NCBI RefSeq assembly: GCF_028657195.3
Contig: NZ_JANCPR020000004.1
Span: 186,001-250,000 of the forward strand
Source of the DNA: Streptomyces iconiensis
GTDB lineage: Bacteria > Actinomycetota > Actinomycetes > Streptomycetales > Streptomycetaceae
Reading direction: 5' to 3'
DNA length: 64,000 nt
The notes below the pieces were generated by a model. That model was given only the letters and a program-made list of their open reading frames with translations, did no database searches and was not told the origin of the DNA. This document shows, in pieces, positions 38,837 through 47,483 of the stretch; position 1 is the stretch's first letter; every line of letters begins with the position of its first letter. The position numbers were made by a program, and so were the translations under genes.

Positions 38837-40468
38837 TCACGCACCGCCGGCCCGCCCCGGCTCGGGCGGGGCGACCCTGTCGCAGGTCACGTCGGCGTCA
38901 TCGACCGTGCCGTGCAGGAGATACGCGTCGACTCGGCGGTTGACGCACGGGTTCACCAGCTGGGTGGCGATGTGCTGGCCCTCGCCCTGCACCGTGATCA
39001 CCCGTGATCCCTCGAAGCGGCGGTGGAGTTCGGTGGCGCCTTCGAGCGGGGTGGCCGCGTCGCCCTCGTTCTGGACGATGAGTACGGGTGGCAGGCCCTC
39101 GCGCGTTCGTACGTCGACCGGTCCGCCGTGCTTCTCCGGCCAGCTCGCGCACGGCAGGCTCATCCGCTGGCTGAACCATGCCACGAGCGGGGCGCGCTCG
39201 TGCAGGCGTTCCGCGTCCCTGTCCCAGCGTGCGAGGTCCTTGGGCCAGGGCGCGTCGTTGCAGTTGACCGCGGTGTACGCGGCTGTGCCGTTCTCCTCCA
39301 TGGTCGGCCGGGCCGCCTCGACGAGCGACTGGGGCCTTCCCGCCTCGTACTCGCTCCACGCCGTGGCGCGGGGAACCCAGGCGCTGTTGGAGTACATGGT
39401 CATCATGAACAGCTCGGTCAGCTCGTACGGCCCGACCCTGCCGCCGAGGGGCTCACGCCGGGACTCGGCCAGCAGCTTCTCCCAGCGCTCACGCACCCCG
39501 GCCGCCGTGCTGCCGAGGTGGAACGTGTCGTCGTGCCGCGCGATCCACTCCAGCCATTCGCCGAACCTGCGCTCGAAGGCGCGCACTTGGGTGCGGTGGT
39601 TCTCGTACCACACGTTGGACGGGTTGACGACGGAGTCGAGCGCCATGCGGCGCACGTGGCGGGGGAAGAGCGTGCCGTAGACGGCGCCGAGATAGGTGCC
39701 GTAGGACATGCCCAGGTAGCTGAGCTTCTTCTCGCCGAGCGCCGCACGGATCACGTCCATGTCGCGCGCGGTGTCCGGCGTGTTCACGTGGGGCAGATGG
39801 GCACCGCTGCGCGCGCGGCAGCCCCGCGCGTAGGCACGGGCGCTTTCGTGTGCCCGCTGCCTGTCGGCCTCGGTGCGCGGTACGGGGTCGGGCTTCGGGG
39901 CCCGTGCGTGCTGCTGGGGGTCGACGCAGGAGACCGGCGCGGAGTGGCCGACTCCGCGCGGGTCGAAGCCCACCAGGTCGTAGGCCGCGATGACGTTCTT
40001 CCACACGGCCCAGTTGCGGCCCACGGTCATGACCGCCGCCATACCGGAACCGCCGGGACCGCCCGGGTTGAGGAACAGGGACCCCTGGCGCTGTTCCTCC
40101 GTCCCCTGGCTGGGGAACCTGTTGACCGCGAGGTCGATGGTGTCCCCGCCGGGCTCGGCGTAGTCGACCGGCACGGTGACGGTCCCGCACCGCACGTCCC
40201 GGGGCTGGCTCCACTCCTGGGGGCACGCCTTCCAGTCGATCCCCTTCTCGCCCGCCCGCTGGGCCGCCAGCGCGACGCCGCGTTCTTCCGCCGTCGGTCC
40301 CGTCGGGGCAGCCAGGGCCGCGGGCGCCGAGGGAGCGTGCCGGTCGGCGCTGGAGTGCGGCGCTGCCCACCCCGCTGTGGCCGTCATGGCGAGTACGACC
40401 GCCGCCGTCAGCGGTGCTCTCAGCACAGTTCGTCCCGGCGCAGTTGGTCCCGGCACAGTTCGTCGCAC
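38837..40468 (-). CDS. secreted tripeptidyl aminopeptidase (alpha/beta hydrolase)
   Basis: This 543-residue protein has a signal peptide (APLTAAVVLAMTATAGWAA) and the SlpD/SlpE/Tap-type plan. Typical segments are LFLNPGGPGGSGMA (oxyanion region), FDPRGVGHSAPVSC, the nucleophile motif YLGMSYGTYLG, and the C-terminal NEGDAATPLEGA with histidine in GEGQHIATQLV. Family enzymes remove tripeptides from secreted proteins. The GTG start follows AGGAGGGGAG. It is probably an ordinary exo-protease, though it adjoins the NRPS locus. Confidence 0.92.
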   Translation of the reverse strand: MRRTVPGPTAPGRTVLRAPLTAAVVLAMTATAGWAAPHSSADRHAPSAPAALAAPTGPTAEERGVALAAQRAGEKGIDWKACPQEWSQPRDVRCGTVTVPVDYAEPGGDTIDLAVNRFPSQGTEEQRQGSLFLNPGGPGGSGMAAVMTVGRNWAVWKNVIAAYDLVGFDPRGVGHSAPVSCVDPQQHARAPKPDPVPRTEADRQRAHESARAYARGCRARSGAHLPHVNTPDTARDMDVIRAALGEKKLSYLGMSYGTYLGAVYGTLFPRHVRRMALDSVVNPSNVWYENHRTQVRAFERRFGEWLEWIARHDDTFHLGSTAAGVRERWEKLLAESRREPLGGRVGPYELTELFMMTMYSNSAWVPRATAWSEYEAGRPQSLVEAARPTMEENGTAAYTAVNCNDAPWPKDLARWDRDAERLHERAPLVAWFSQRMSLPCASWPEKHGGPVDVRTREGLPPVLIVQNEGDAATPLEGATELHRRFEGSRVITVQGEGQHIATQLVNPCVNRRVDAYLLHGTVDDADVTCDRVAPPEPGRAGGA

Positions 40469-40592
40469 GGCGGAACTCCCCTCCTGGTGGATCGCTCAAG
40501 GGGGAAGCTCTAGCCGTTCACCGGGGTCACAACCCTTCGCCCGCACAGGTTCACCTGGTGAGGGGGCGCTGCCGCTCCCGGCGGGTGCCCGG

Positions 40593-41666
40593 TCAGCGGC
40601 GGGTGGCGATCCGGCGTACGCGGTTGCTGTCCGACTCGGCGACGAACAACTCGCCCTCCAGGCCCGCCAGTACGGCTCTGGGCAGCACGAGCGCCGCGCC
40701 CAGGGCCGGACCGCCCTCCTCCTCGTGGCCCGGAGGACCACCGGCCACCAGCCGCATCATGCCGTCCGGGTCCAGCACGCAGACACGCCTGTTGAGGGAG
40801 TCGGCGATGTACAGCCGCCCTTCGCCGTCCAGGTCGACGCCGCGCGGCTGGTCGACCCGGGTCGAGGTGCCGGGGCCCGGCTCGTCGCAGCCGGCGCTGC
40901 CCGTGCCGACGGCGGTGGTGAGGGTGCCGTCCGGCGCGAGCACGCGTACGCGGTGGTTGTGGCAGTCGGCGATGTAGATCCGTCCGTCGGCTCCGGCGGC
41001 CAGGTCGATGGGGTGGTGCAGCGCGCAGTGGTGCCCGGGCACCCCGTCCGGGCCGTCGGCGGGCTCGCCGGTGCCCGCGACCGTGCTGATCGTGCCGTCC
41101 CCGACGGAGACCCGGCGCACCACGTGGCCGCCCCACTCGGCCACGTACAGGTTCCCGATGGCATCGAAGGCCAGGCCGCGGGGCTCGGTGAACCGTGCCA
41201 GAAGTGCGGGGCCGCCGTCCCCCGAGTGTCCCGGCTCGCCGGTCCCCGCGACGGTCGTGATCACGCCGTACCGGTCGACCCGGCGTACGCGGTGATTCCA
41301 GTAGTCGGCGATGAACAGGGCGCCCGCAGCGTCGAAGGCGAGGCCACCCGGCTCGTACAGCGGCGCGTCCCGTGCGGGGCCCGCGTCGCCGCCGAAGCCC
41401 GGTTCTCCGATGCCCGCCAGGGTGTCGATCGTGCCGTCCTGAGCGTCGACGCGCCGGACGCGGTGGCCTTTCCACTCGGCGACGTACACGTTGCCCGCCG
41501 AGTCCTGGGCCAGGGCGCGCGGCTGGTTCAGGGCCGCCGTACGGGCCGGGCCTCCGTCGCCTGTGGAGGCCGGCTCCCCCGAGCCCGCGTAGGTGGTGGC
41601 GATACCGGCCGAGCGGGGAGGCGCTGAACTCGCCTTGTCTGTACCGGAGTTGTCAGGCGTCTGCAT
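40593..41666 (-). CDS. NHL-repeat beta-propeller protein
   Basis: The 357-residue protein consists of about six NHL-type repeats, with recurring units such as VYVAEWKGHRVRRVD, LFIADYWNHRVRRVD and IYIADCHNHRVRVL. These alternate with TVAGTGEPGHSGDGGPA-like turns. No signal peptide is visible from this start, which has a CAGGAGGTCCT ribosome site. Propellers of this kind serve as binding scaffolds, or as lyase or hydrolase domains. It diverges from the MFS gene. No enzymatic motif was recognised. Confidence 0.88.
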   Translation of the reverse strand: MQTPDNSGTDKASSAPPRSAGIATTYAGSGEPASTGDGGPARTAALNQPRALAQDSAGNVYVAEWKGHRVRRVDAQDGTIDTLAGIGEPGFGGDAGPARDAPLYEPGGLAFDAAGALFIADYWNHRVRRVDRYGVITTVAGTGEPGHSGDGGPALLARFTEPRGLAFDAIGNLYVAEWGGHVVRRVSVGDGTISTVAGTGEPADGPDGVPGHHCALHHPIDLAAGADGRIYIADCHNHRVRVLAPDGTLTTAVGTGSAGCDEPGPGTSTRVDQPRGVDLDGEGRLYIADSLNRRVCVLDPDGMMRLVAGGPPGHEEEGGPALGAALVLPRAVLAGLEGELFVAESDSNRVRRIATRR

Positions 41667-42042
41667 GAGGACCTCCTGTCCGGGAAGGGCGCGTTCACCG
41701 TACGAGCGCCCTGGGGCCGCGGACAGAGGGCGCTCATATGACCACCCGCTTTCAGACACTATGTGCTTACAGCAAGGCCACTTGAGGGGGATTACGGCGA
41801 CTAGTCCGCATTGGTTAATCTGCGAAGGTGATCCCGCCTTGAAGGGTTGACCATGGTGCGTACCGTCTTACCGCCAACCGCCTTCCCCTTCCTGCGAGAC
41901 GGCGGGTCCGGGGCAGTCCGGCCGGCCGGGAAGCGGTGACGGCGGGGACGCCTCCGCGTTCGTTCCACCCCGTGCCTGCGCCGCCCGCGCTGTTCACCAC
42001 CGGGGCGCCCCGGGCGCCTGCTGGTACGACGCGACGGATCCC
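41667..42042. other. intergenic region between divergent genes
   Basis: These 376 bases hold the promoters of the NHL and MFS genes. The part from about 41757 to 41830 is AT-rich for this genome and includes TTGAGG near 41784 and TTAATC near 41815, possible promoter elements. No gene was recognised. Confidence 0.5.
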
Positions 42043-43374
42043 ATGCACACACTCCGCGCTGTCCGCGGCTTTCCCGTTGCCGTGCGCGTGCTGCTCGTCA
42101 ACCAACTCGGCGTAGACGTCGGCTTCTACCTCCTCGTCCCGTTCCTCGCCACCTACCTCTCCCAGGACCTCGGACTGTCGGCGACGGCCGTCGGCGTGGT
42201 GCTGGGGCTGCGCAACCTCAGCCAGCAGGGCCTGTTCGTGCTCGGCGGTTCCGCCGCCGACCGCTTCGGCCCCCGGGGGGTCATCATCACCGGCTGCGGA
42301 CTGCGCGTCGTCGGCTTCGGACTGTTCGCGCTCGGTACCTCGTTGCCCGTCCTGGCCGCGGCCTCGGTGCTCAGTGGGCTCGCGGGAGCGCTCTTCTACC
42401 CGGCCGTACGCTCCTACCTGGCGCACGAGTCGGGGGAGCGCAGGGCGGAGGCGTTCGCCCTGCTCAACGTGTTCGCCATGACCGGCTCGCTGCTCGGCAT
42501 GCTGCTGGGCAGCGTGCTGCTGCTCCTCGACTTCCGTGCCTGCGCGCTCGTGGCCGCCGGTGTCTTCGCCGCGCTCTCGGCGCTGCAGCTGTGGGCGATG
42601 CCCGACCGCCGTCCTGTGCCGGGACGCAGGGCCGTCTGGCGGGAGTGGCGGGAGGCGCTGGGCAGCCGTGGCTTCCTGCTGTTCGCGCTCGCCATGGCCG
42701 GTATGACCACCCTGGAGAACCAGCTCTATCTGCTCATCTCCGACGGCGCACGCCAGGTCACGGGCCGCGCCGAGGCGGTGAGCCTCCTGCTGGCCACCGG
42801 GGCCGTCAGCCACATGGCCTGCCAACTGCGCCTCACCCGGGCCCTGGAGCACAGAGGCGGCGCCGCCCGCTGGATGACGCCGGGGCTGCTGTCGATGGCC
42901 GTCGCGTTTCTGCCTCCCCTGCTGGTGGCCGGCCGTACGCACCCGAACGGGCCCCAGCAGGCCGCGCTGTGGCTGCTCCCGCTGATGGCGGGGACGCTGC
43001 TGCTGTACCTGGGCATGATGGTGCTGCATCCGCAGGTCATGGAGCTGATCCCACGGTTCGGCGGTGAGCACCTCACCGGCACCTACTTTGGCTTGTTCTA
43101 CGTCGTCTCCGGCCTGACGGCCGCAGGAGGCAGCAGCCTCATCGGCTGGACGATGGACCTGGCCGACGCGAGCTGGCCCGGCCTGCCCTGGGTGTGCTGC
43201 GCGGGGATCGGCCTCGTCTCCGCCGGGGCGCTCACGGTGCTGGGCCGGGGCAGCCGGCTCCCGTTGCCCGGCCGCGCGCCGCGGGGGAGCGCGGCGGGCC
43301 GCCACCCGGGGCGGCTGCCCCGGCAGCCGGCGGCGCCGGCCGAGGACGCGGCGGACCGGCGCCGCCGGGGCTGA
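42043..43374 (+). CDS. MFS drug/metabolite exporter
   Basis: This 443-residue protein has about twelve membrane helices. It carries the MFS loop 2-3 motif as GGSAADRFGPRGVIITG after helix 2. The N-terminal half reads LVNQLGVDVGFYLLVPFLATYLSQDLGL, similar to the MdtH/DHA1 group. A basic Pro-rich tail of about 45 residues ends the protein. It lies between the NRPS and L-Dap regions and is a candidate exporter for either product. The ribosome site is weak. Confidence 0.88.
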   Translation: MHTLRAVRGFPVAVRVLLVNQLGVDVGFYLLVPFLATYLSQDLGLSATAVGVVLGLRNLSQQGLFVLGGSAADRFGPRGVIITGCGLRVVGFGLFALGTSLPVLAAASVLSGLAGALFYPAVRSYLAHESGERRAEAFALLNVFAMTGSLLGMLLGSVLLLLDFRACALVAAGVFAALSALQLWAMPDRRPVPGRRAVWREWREALGSRGFLLFALAMAGMTTLENQLYLLISDGARQVTGRAEAVSLLLATGAVSHMACQLRLTRALEHRGGAARWMTPGLLSMAVAFLPPLLVAGRTHPNGPQQAALWLLPLMAGTLLLYLGMMVLHPQVMELIPRFGGEHLTGTYFGLFYVVSGLTAAGGSSLIGWTMDLADASWPGLPWVCCAGIGLVSAGALTVLGRGSRLPLPGRAPRGSAAGRHPGRLPRQPAAPAEDAADRRRRG

Positions 43375-43402
43375 TCCCCCAGGCGCCGGCCCCGGGGCGG
43401 CG

Positions 43403-44308
43403 TCATGAACGGACCCGGGCCTCCCGCCGGTTCCGCGGCCGGGCGATCTGGCGGGCCAGCAGGGACAGCAGCAGACACATGACGACGTACAGGGACCCGA
43501 CGACCCACAGCACGGGCAGGTACGGATATCCGTACGGGGTGGAGATGTTCTGGGCCAGGAGCTTCCCCGCGTACAGCAACTCCTCGTACATGATGATGAA
43601 GCCCAGCGAGGTGTCCTTCAGCGTGACCACTATCTGGCTCATGATGCCCGGCAGCATGGCCCGTACCGTCTGCGGGAGTACGACGGTCGAGAGCACCTGC
43701 CGCTTGCGCATCCCCAGCGCGTAGGCCGCCTCCCACTGGCCGGCGCCCACCGCCCTGGCACCCGAGCGCAGCAGCTCCGCGTGCACGGCGCCGTTGTAGA
43801 GGGCGACCCCGAAGGCCAGCGCCCACAGCGTCGGCGTCGCGTAGTGCGTCGCCAGCCAGTCGCCCGGGGCACCGAGCCCGTTCCGCAGCGCGTTCCCGAA
43901 GCCTTCGACGGCGTCCCGGAGGCCGGCCATGTTGTACAGCGCGAAGATCAGGATGAGCAGCGGCAGCGCGCGGAACACCTCGACGACGGCCGCGCAGGGC
44001 CAGCGGATCCAGCGGTGCGAGGACAGCCGCCCGGTCGCGAGCAGCACCCCCAGCACCAGGGAGAGCACCACCGCGAGTCCGAACGCCTTGAGCGTGTCGA
44101 GCACGCCGCGCAGCACGCGTTCCTGCACACCCCGGTAGGTGAACGGCTCCCACATCGCGCCGACGAACTGGCCCGCCTCGCTCAGCCGCAGCAGTACGGC
44201 GGCGCCGACGGCCAGCGCTCCGGCGAGCGCCAGCAGACCGTAGACCCGGTGCCTGCGCCTGGCCCGGGGTCCCGGTGCGTCGAAGAGGACCGGTGCCGCG
44301 CCCTTCAC
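43403..44308 (-). CDS. glutamate-type amino acid ABC permease (GluD-like)
   Basis: From the GTG at 44308, which overlaps the upstream permease stop, the protein has 301 residues. The inner-membrane part shows the HisM/GlnP motif EAAYALGMRKRQVLSTVVLPQTVRAMLPG and the trailing SLGFIIMYEELLYAG. The N-terminal region reads YRGVQERVLRGVLDTLKAFGLAVVLSLVLG. It pairs with the second permease and the lipoprotein to form an importer. No ATPase gene accompanies it here. Confidence 0.9.
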   Translation of the reverse strand: MKGAAPVLFDAPGPRARRRHRVYGLLALAGALAVGAAVLLRLSEAGQFVGAMWEPFTYRGVQERVLRGVLDTLKAFGLAVVLSLVLGVLLATGRLSSHRWIRWPCAAVVEVFRALPLLILIFALYNMAGLRDAVEGFGNALRNGLGAPGDWLATHYATPTLWALAFGVALYNGAVHAELLRSGARAVGAGQWEAAYALGMRKRQVLSTVVLPQTVRAMLPGIMSQIVVTLKDTSLGFIIMYEELLYAGKLLAQNISTPYGYPYLPVLWVVGSLYVVMCLLLSLLARQIARPRNRREARVRS

Positions 44309-44952
44309 CGCGGCACCGCCAGCCGCCACTCCAGAAATCTGAAGACGGCGCTGATGCACGCGATGAGGACCAGATACGCCAGGCCGACCCACAAGAAGAC
44401 CGTGGTGACGGCGTAGCCCTGCTCGATCAGCGTCTTCTCCACGGTGAACATCTCGAAGACGCTGAAGCCGCCGGCCAGCGCCGAGTTCTTGGCCAGCGTG
44501 ATGATGACGCTGCTCATCGGGGGCAGGACGGCCCGGCCCGCCTGGGGAAGCACCACGAGCAGCGCCGTCTGGGGAAAGGTCAGACCGAGGCTGCGCGCCG
44601 CCTCGGCCTGACCGGTGTCCACGGTGTTGACCCCCGAGCGCAGGGCCTCGCACAGGAACGCGGACGAGTAGGCACTCAGCGCGACGACCGCCAGCGTGAA
44701 GTAGCTCAGATCCGTCAGCCCCAGCATCGGCAGGCCGAGGGTCACCCCGAAGAACAGCAGGGTCAGCGGCGTGTTGCACAGGAGCGTGACCGCTCCGGCG
44801 CCGATGGCGCGCAGCAGCGGTACCGGGCCGATACGGAAGAGCGTCAGGATGCCACCGAGCAGCAGGGCGACGGTGGCGCTCACCACGGTCAGCTGCACGG
44901 TCCCCACGAACCCTCTCCGGAACAGTCCGAGGTTGTCCAGAAGTACGTGCAC
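44305..44952 (-). CDS. glutamate-type amino acid ABC permease (GluC-like)
   Basis: This 215-residue permease has five hydrophobic helices and the EAA loop AEAARSLGLTFPQTALLVVLPQAGRAVLPP. It starts LLDNLGLFRRGFVGTVQLTVVS, typical of His/Glu/Gln permeases. It overlaps the GluD-like gene by four bases and lies 60 bases downstream of the binding-protein gene. Confidence 0.9.
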   Translation of the reverse strand: MHVLLDNLGLFRRGFVGTVQLTVVSATVALLLGGILTLFRIGPVPLLRAIGAGAVTLLCNTPLTLLFFGVTLGLPMLGLTDLSYFTLAVVALSAYSSAFLCEALRSGVNTVDTGQAEAARSLGLTFPQTALLVVLPQAGRAVLPPMSSVIITLAKNSALAGGFSVFEMFTVEKTLIEQGYAVTTVFLWVGLAYLVLIACISAVFRFLEWRLAVPR

Positions 44953-45012
44953 GGGAGCCTCCCCGACGGACGAATGGGCGGACGGGCCTCAAGGCCGCGC
45001 GCGTACCGGGCT

Positions 45013-45945
45013 TCAGCCGCGCTGTACTTCGGGTGGCCGGGGCGGCGGCTCGCCCGAGCGGCCGAGCGTGGCCTTGTAGGCACGCCGCCAGTCGCCGGTA
45101 CGCATGTGGTGTGTCAGCGCCTCGCTGATCGCGTCGCGCAGGCCGCCGTCACCCCGGGCGAGGCCCACCCCGTAGGGCTCCTTCGAGAAGGTCTTGCCGA
45201 CGACGCGCAGGCGGCCACGGTTCTGCGCCGCGTACCCCTTCAGGATCGCGTCGTCGCCGGTCACCGCCTCCGCGACCCCTGTGACCAGGTCCTGCACACA
45301 CTGCGCGTAGCTGTCATGGGAGATGACGTCGGCGCCGTAGCGGGGCCGGCTGATGCGCTCGTACGGGGTGGACCCGGCCACCGTGCACACCCCTTTTCCG
45401 GTCAGGTCGTCGGGGCCGCGGATGTCCCTGTTCTCCTTCTTCACCAGAAGATCCTGGCCCGCGACGTAGTAGGGACCCGCGAAGGACACATGTTTCTTGC
45501 GTTCCTCGTTGATGGTGTAGGCCGCCACGTAGTAGTCGATGTCGCCCTGCGCGATCGCCGTTTCGCGGCCCTGTGGGGGAACGGTCTGCCAGTCGATGTC
45601 GGCACGCTCGAACCCCAGCCTGGCCGCGACCATGGTCGCGATCTCGATGTCGAATCCGCCGCGCCTGCCCGTCATCGGGTCCTCGAACCCGAGGAAGGGG
45701 TGGTCGGACTTGACGCCCACACGGATGCTGCCGCGCGCCTTCGCGCGGGCCAGCGCGCCGGAGTCCCCGACCGGGACGCGGGGGGCGACCGAATAGCGAA
45801 GACCTGCGGTCCTCTGCTCGGTCAGCAGGGTCACGCTTCCCGGCGGGGAACCTTCCTTGCCGCAGCCCGCCAGAGAACCGGAGATCAAAAGCGCGCACAC
45901 AGCGGTGACGAGTGCGGAAAAGCGGGGGAATCCACTGGCTGCCAC
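45013..45945 (-). CDS. amino acid ABC transporter substrate-binding lipoprotein (GluB-like)
   Basis: The 310-residue protein has a lipoprotein signal ending in the lipobox LAGC. A family 3 binding fold follows: IRVGVKSDHPFLGFEDPMTGRRGGFDIEIATMVA, GDIDYYVAAYTINEERKKHVSFAGPYY, and a C-terminal EPYGVGLARGDGGL. The GTG start follows GAGGAGC. It heads an operon with the two permease genes. The ATPase gene (gluA), usually first in Streptomyces glutamate systems, is absent nearby. The substrate could be glutamate or a pathway-related amino acid. Confidence 0.9.
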   Translation of the reverse strand: MAASGFPRFSALVTAVCALLISGSLAGCGKEGSPPGSVTLLTEQRTAGLRYSVAPRVPVGDSGALARAKARGSIRVGVKSDHPFLGFEDPMTGRRGGFDIEIATMVAARLGFERADIDWQTVPPQGRETAIAQGDIDYYVAAYTINEERKKHVSFAGPYYVAGQDLLVKKENRDIRGPDDLTGKGVCTVAGSTPYERISRPRYGADVISHDSYAQCVQDLVTGVAEAVTGDDAILKGYAAQNRGRLRVVGKTFSKEPYGVGLARGDGGLRDAISEALTHHMRTGDWRRAYKATLGRSGEPPPRPPEVQRG

Positions 45946-46568
45946 ATCGCTCCTCGGACCTGAAGGCGGGAGTAAGAGCGGGCTTCAGAACAGGAAGAAA
46001 CGCGAAGGAAAGCGGATCGTACCATCTGCACCTGGCCTGATTATGCAAGCAATCGCGTTGTTGTGAGGTGGGGTGGGGTGGGGTGAGGGGTGGCGAGGCG
46101 GGATGCGGTGTTGTTGGTGAGGCGGGTTTTCCGTACGTGGCTTCGTATCGGGTGGCTTGGTATCGGGTGGCTTCGCGCCGGGCGGTTCCGTCCGGCGCCG
46201 AGTGCGGCGGTACCGGTGAGCAGGGCGGGGCCAGGCCGGCAGCAGCGGCGGCACGGCAGCGTACGCCGGTCCGTGCGCGGCCCGCCACCGGTCTCCCGGA
46301 CCCCGGCCCCTGTGCGCTGTGAATGCAGGGCGGGAATTGCGGACGGAGGTGGGGCGGGACGTGGGGAACGGGACCAAAAGGCGTTCGCCGTAAGGTGCTT
46401 GTGGAATGCGCGTGAGCTGCGTCCGGCATATGCGGAACGAATTGTTGACCATGGCGAAAACCGTTCCACTTCGCGCGCCGGAGCCGACGGTGGAGTTTTT
46501 CAAAAACCCTGTAGGGCAGGGTTCCTGGGAACTCGCCTGCCCGCTGAGGAAAGGGAGAACGGACGACC
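45946..46568. other. intergenic region with G-quadruplex motif and repeats
   Basis: The region separates the divergent transporter and dioxygenase genes; no gene was recognised. It holds four GGGG runs at 46070-46090, two 15-base tandem units (GTATCGGGTGGCTTG at 46145-46159 and a near copy at 46160-46174) and an inverted repeat at 46505-46523. The stretch 46015-46060 is AT-rich and may hold the transporter promoter. Confidence 0.55.
46505..46523 (+). promoter_or_regulatory. inverted repeat before the dioxygenase gene
   Basis: AACCCTG at 46505-46511 and CAGGGTT at 46517-46523 form a perfect seven-base inverted repeat with a five-base loop. It lies 45 bases before the dioxygenase start. It could be an operator or a leader hairpin. 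Confidence 0.4.
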
Positions 46569-47483
46569 ATGACCACCGCAGCAGATTCCGCCAAGGACCT
46601 GTACCCCACCCGTTCCGTTCGCGAGTCCGTTGCCTTCGCGCGCCCGCACCCCGTGGTGTGGGGACAGCCGGCCGACGGGCCGCTGGACGCCGGTGATCTG
46701 GACGCGTTCGACCGGGACGGCTTCCTCGTCTTCGAGGACCTGCTCGACGCCCGGGAGATCGCCGCCTGCCTGGAGGAGACCGAGCGGCTGGGCCGGGACC
46801 CGGAGGTACGGGCCTCGGGGCGGGTGGCACCCGAACCCGATGCCCCCGACGGCATCCGCTCCGTCTTCGAGGTGCATGCGCTGAGCGGGGCCTTCGCCCG
46901 GGTCATCAGCGGCTCCCGGCTGGCCGATGTCGCCCGTCAACTGCTGGGCTCCGAGGTGTATGTGCACCAGAGCCGCGTCAACCTCAAGACGGCGTTCGAC
47001 GGTTCCAAGTTCGGCTGGCACGCCGACTTCGAGACCTGGCACTCCGAGGACGGCATGCCGGCGCCGCGCGCCCTGAGCTTCTCGGTCGCGCTGACCCGGA
47101 ACGAGCCCTTCAACGGACCGCTCATGATCATCCCGGGTTCGCACCGCACCTTTGTGCCGTCCGTGGGGGAGACTCCGCCCGACTACCACAAACTCTCCCT
47201 CCTGGGGAAGGCACTGCCTGCCGGCCCAGCGGACCGGGCCACCGTGACCGACCTCGCGCGCCGGCAGGGCATCCGCCAGTTCACCGGGCCCGCAGGGTCG
47301 GCCGTGCTGTTCGACTGCAACTGCCTGCACGCCTCGGCAGGCAACGTCTCGCCCTTCCCGCGCACCAACCTCTTCGTCGTCTTCAACAGCGTCGAGAACG
47401 GGCTCGGCGAACCCTTCGCCGCGCCGGCGCCCCGCCCGGGCTACCTGGCGAGCCGGGACATCACGCCCCTGCCCCGCCCCTGA
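46569..47483 (+). CDS. EctD-like ectoine-hydroxylase-family dioxygenase
   Basis: This 304-residue Fe(II)/2-oxoglutarate dioxygenase follows the EctD pattern closely: RSVFEVHALSGAFARV, VHQSRVNLK, WHADFETWHSEDGMPAPRA, PGSHRTFVPSVGETPPDY and FDCNCLHASAGNVSPFPR. The metal ligands would be His151, Asp153 and His254. EctD hydroxylates ectoine, a cyclic amidine derived from diaminobutyrate. The usual WHSDFETW reads WHADFETW here. No ectABC genes are in the window. The gene converges on the L-Dap operon with a 23-base overlap, so it either uses imported ectoine or acts on a related cyclic diamino acid; this is open. Confidence 0.85.
   Translation: MTTAADSAKDLYPTRSVRESVAFARPHPVVWGQPADGPLDAGDLDAFDRDGFLVFEDLLDAREIAACLEETERLGRDPEVRASGRVAPEPDAPDGIRSVFEVHALSGAFARVISGSRLADVARQLLGSEVYVHQSRVNLKTAFDGSKFGWHADFETWHSEDGMPAPRALSFSVALTRNEPFNGPLMIIPGSHRTFVPSVGETPPDYHKLSLLGKALPAGPADRATVTDLARRQGIRQFTGPAGSAVLFDCNCLHASAGNVSPFPRTNLFVVFNSVENGLGEPFAAPAPRPGYLASRDITPLPRP

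Noticed and set aside
42043..43374. MFS protein as a dedicated exporter for the L-Dap product
   Set aside because: Position alone is not enough: the gene is transcribed on the other strand and lies equally close to the NRPS locus. It is recorded only as a candidate.
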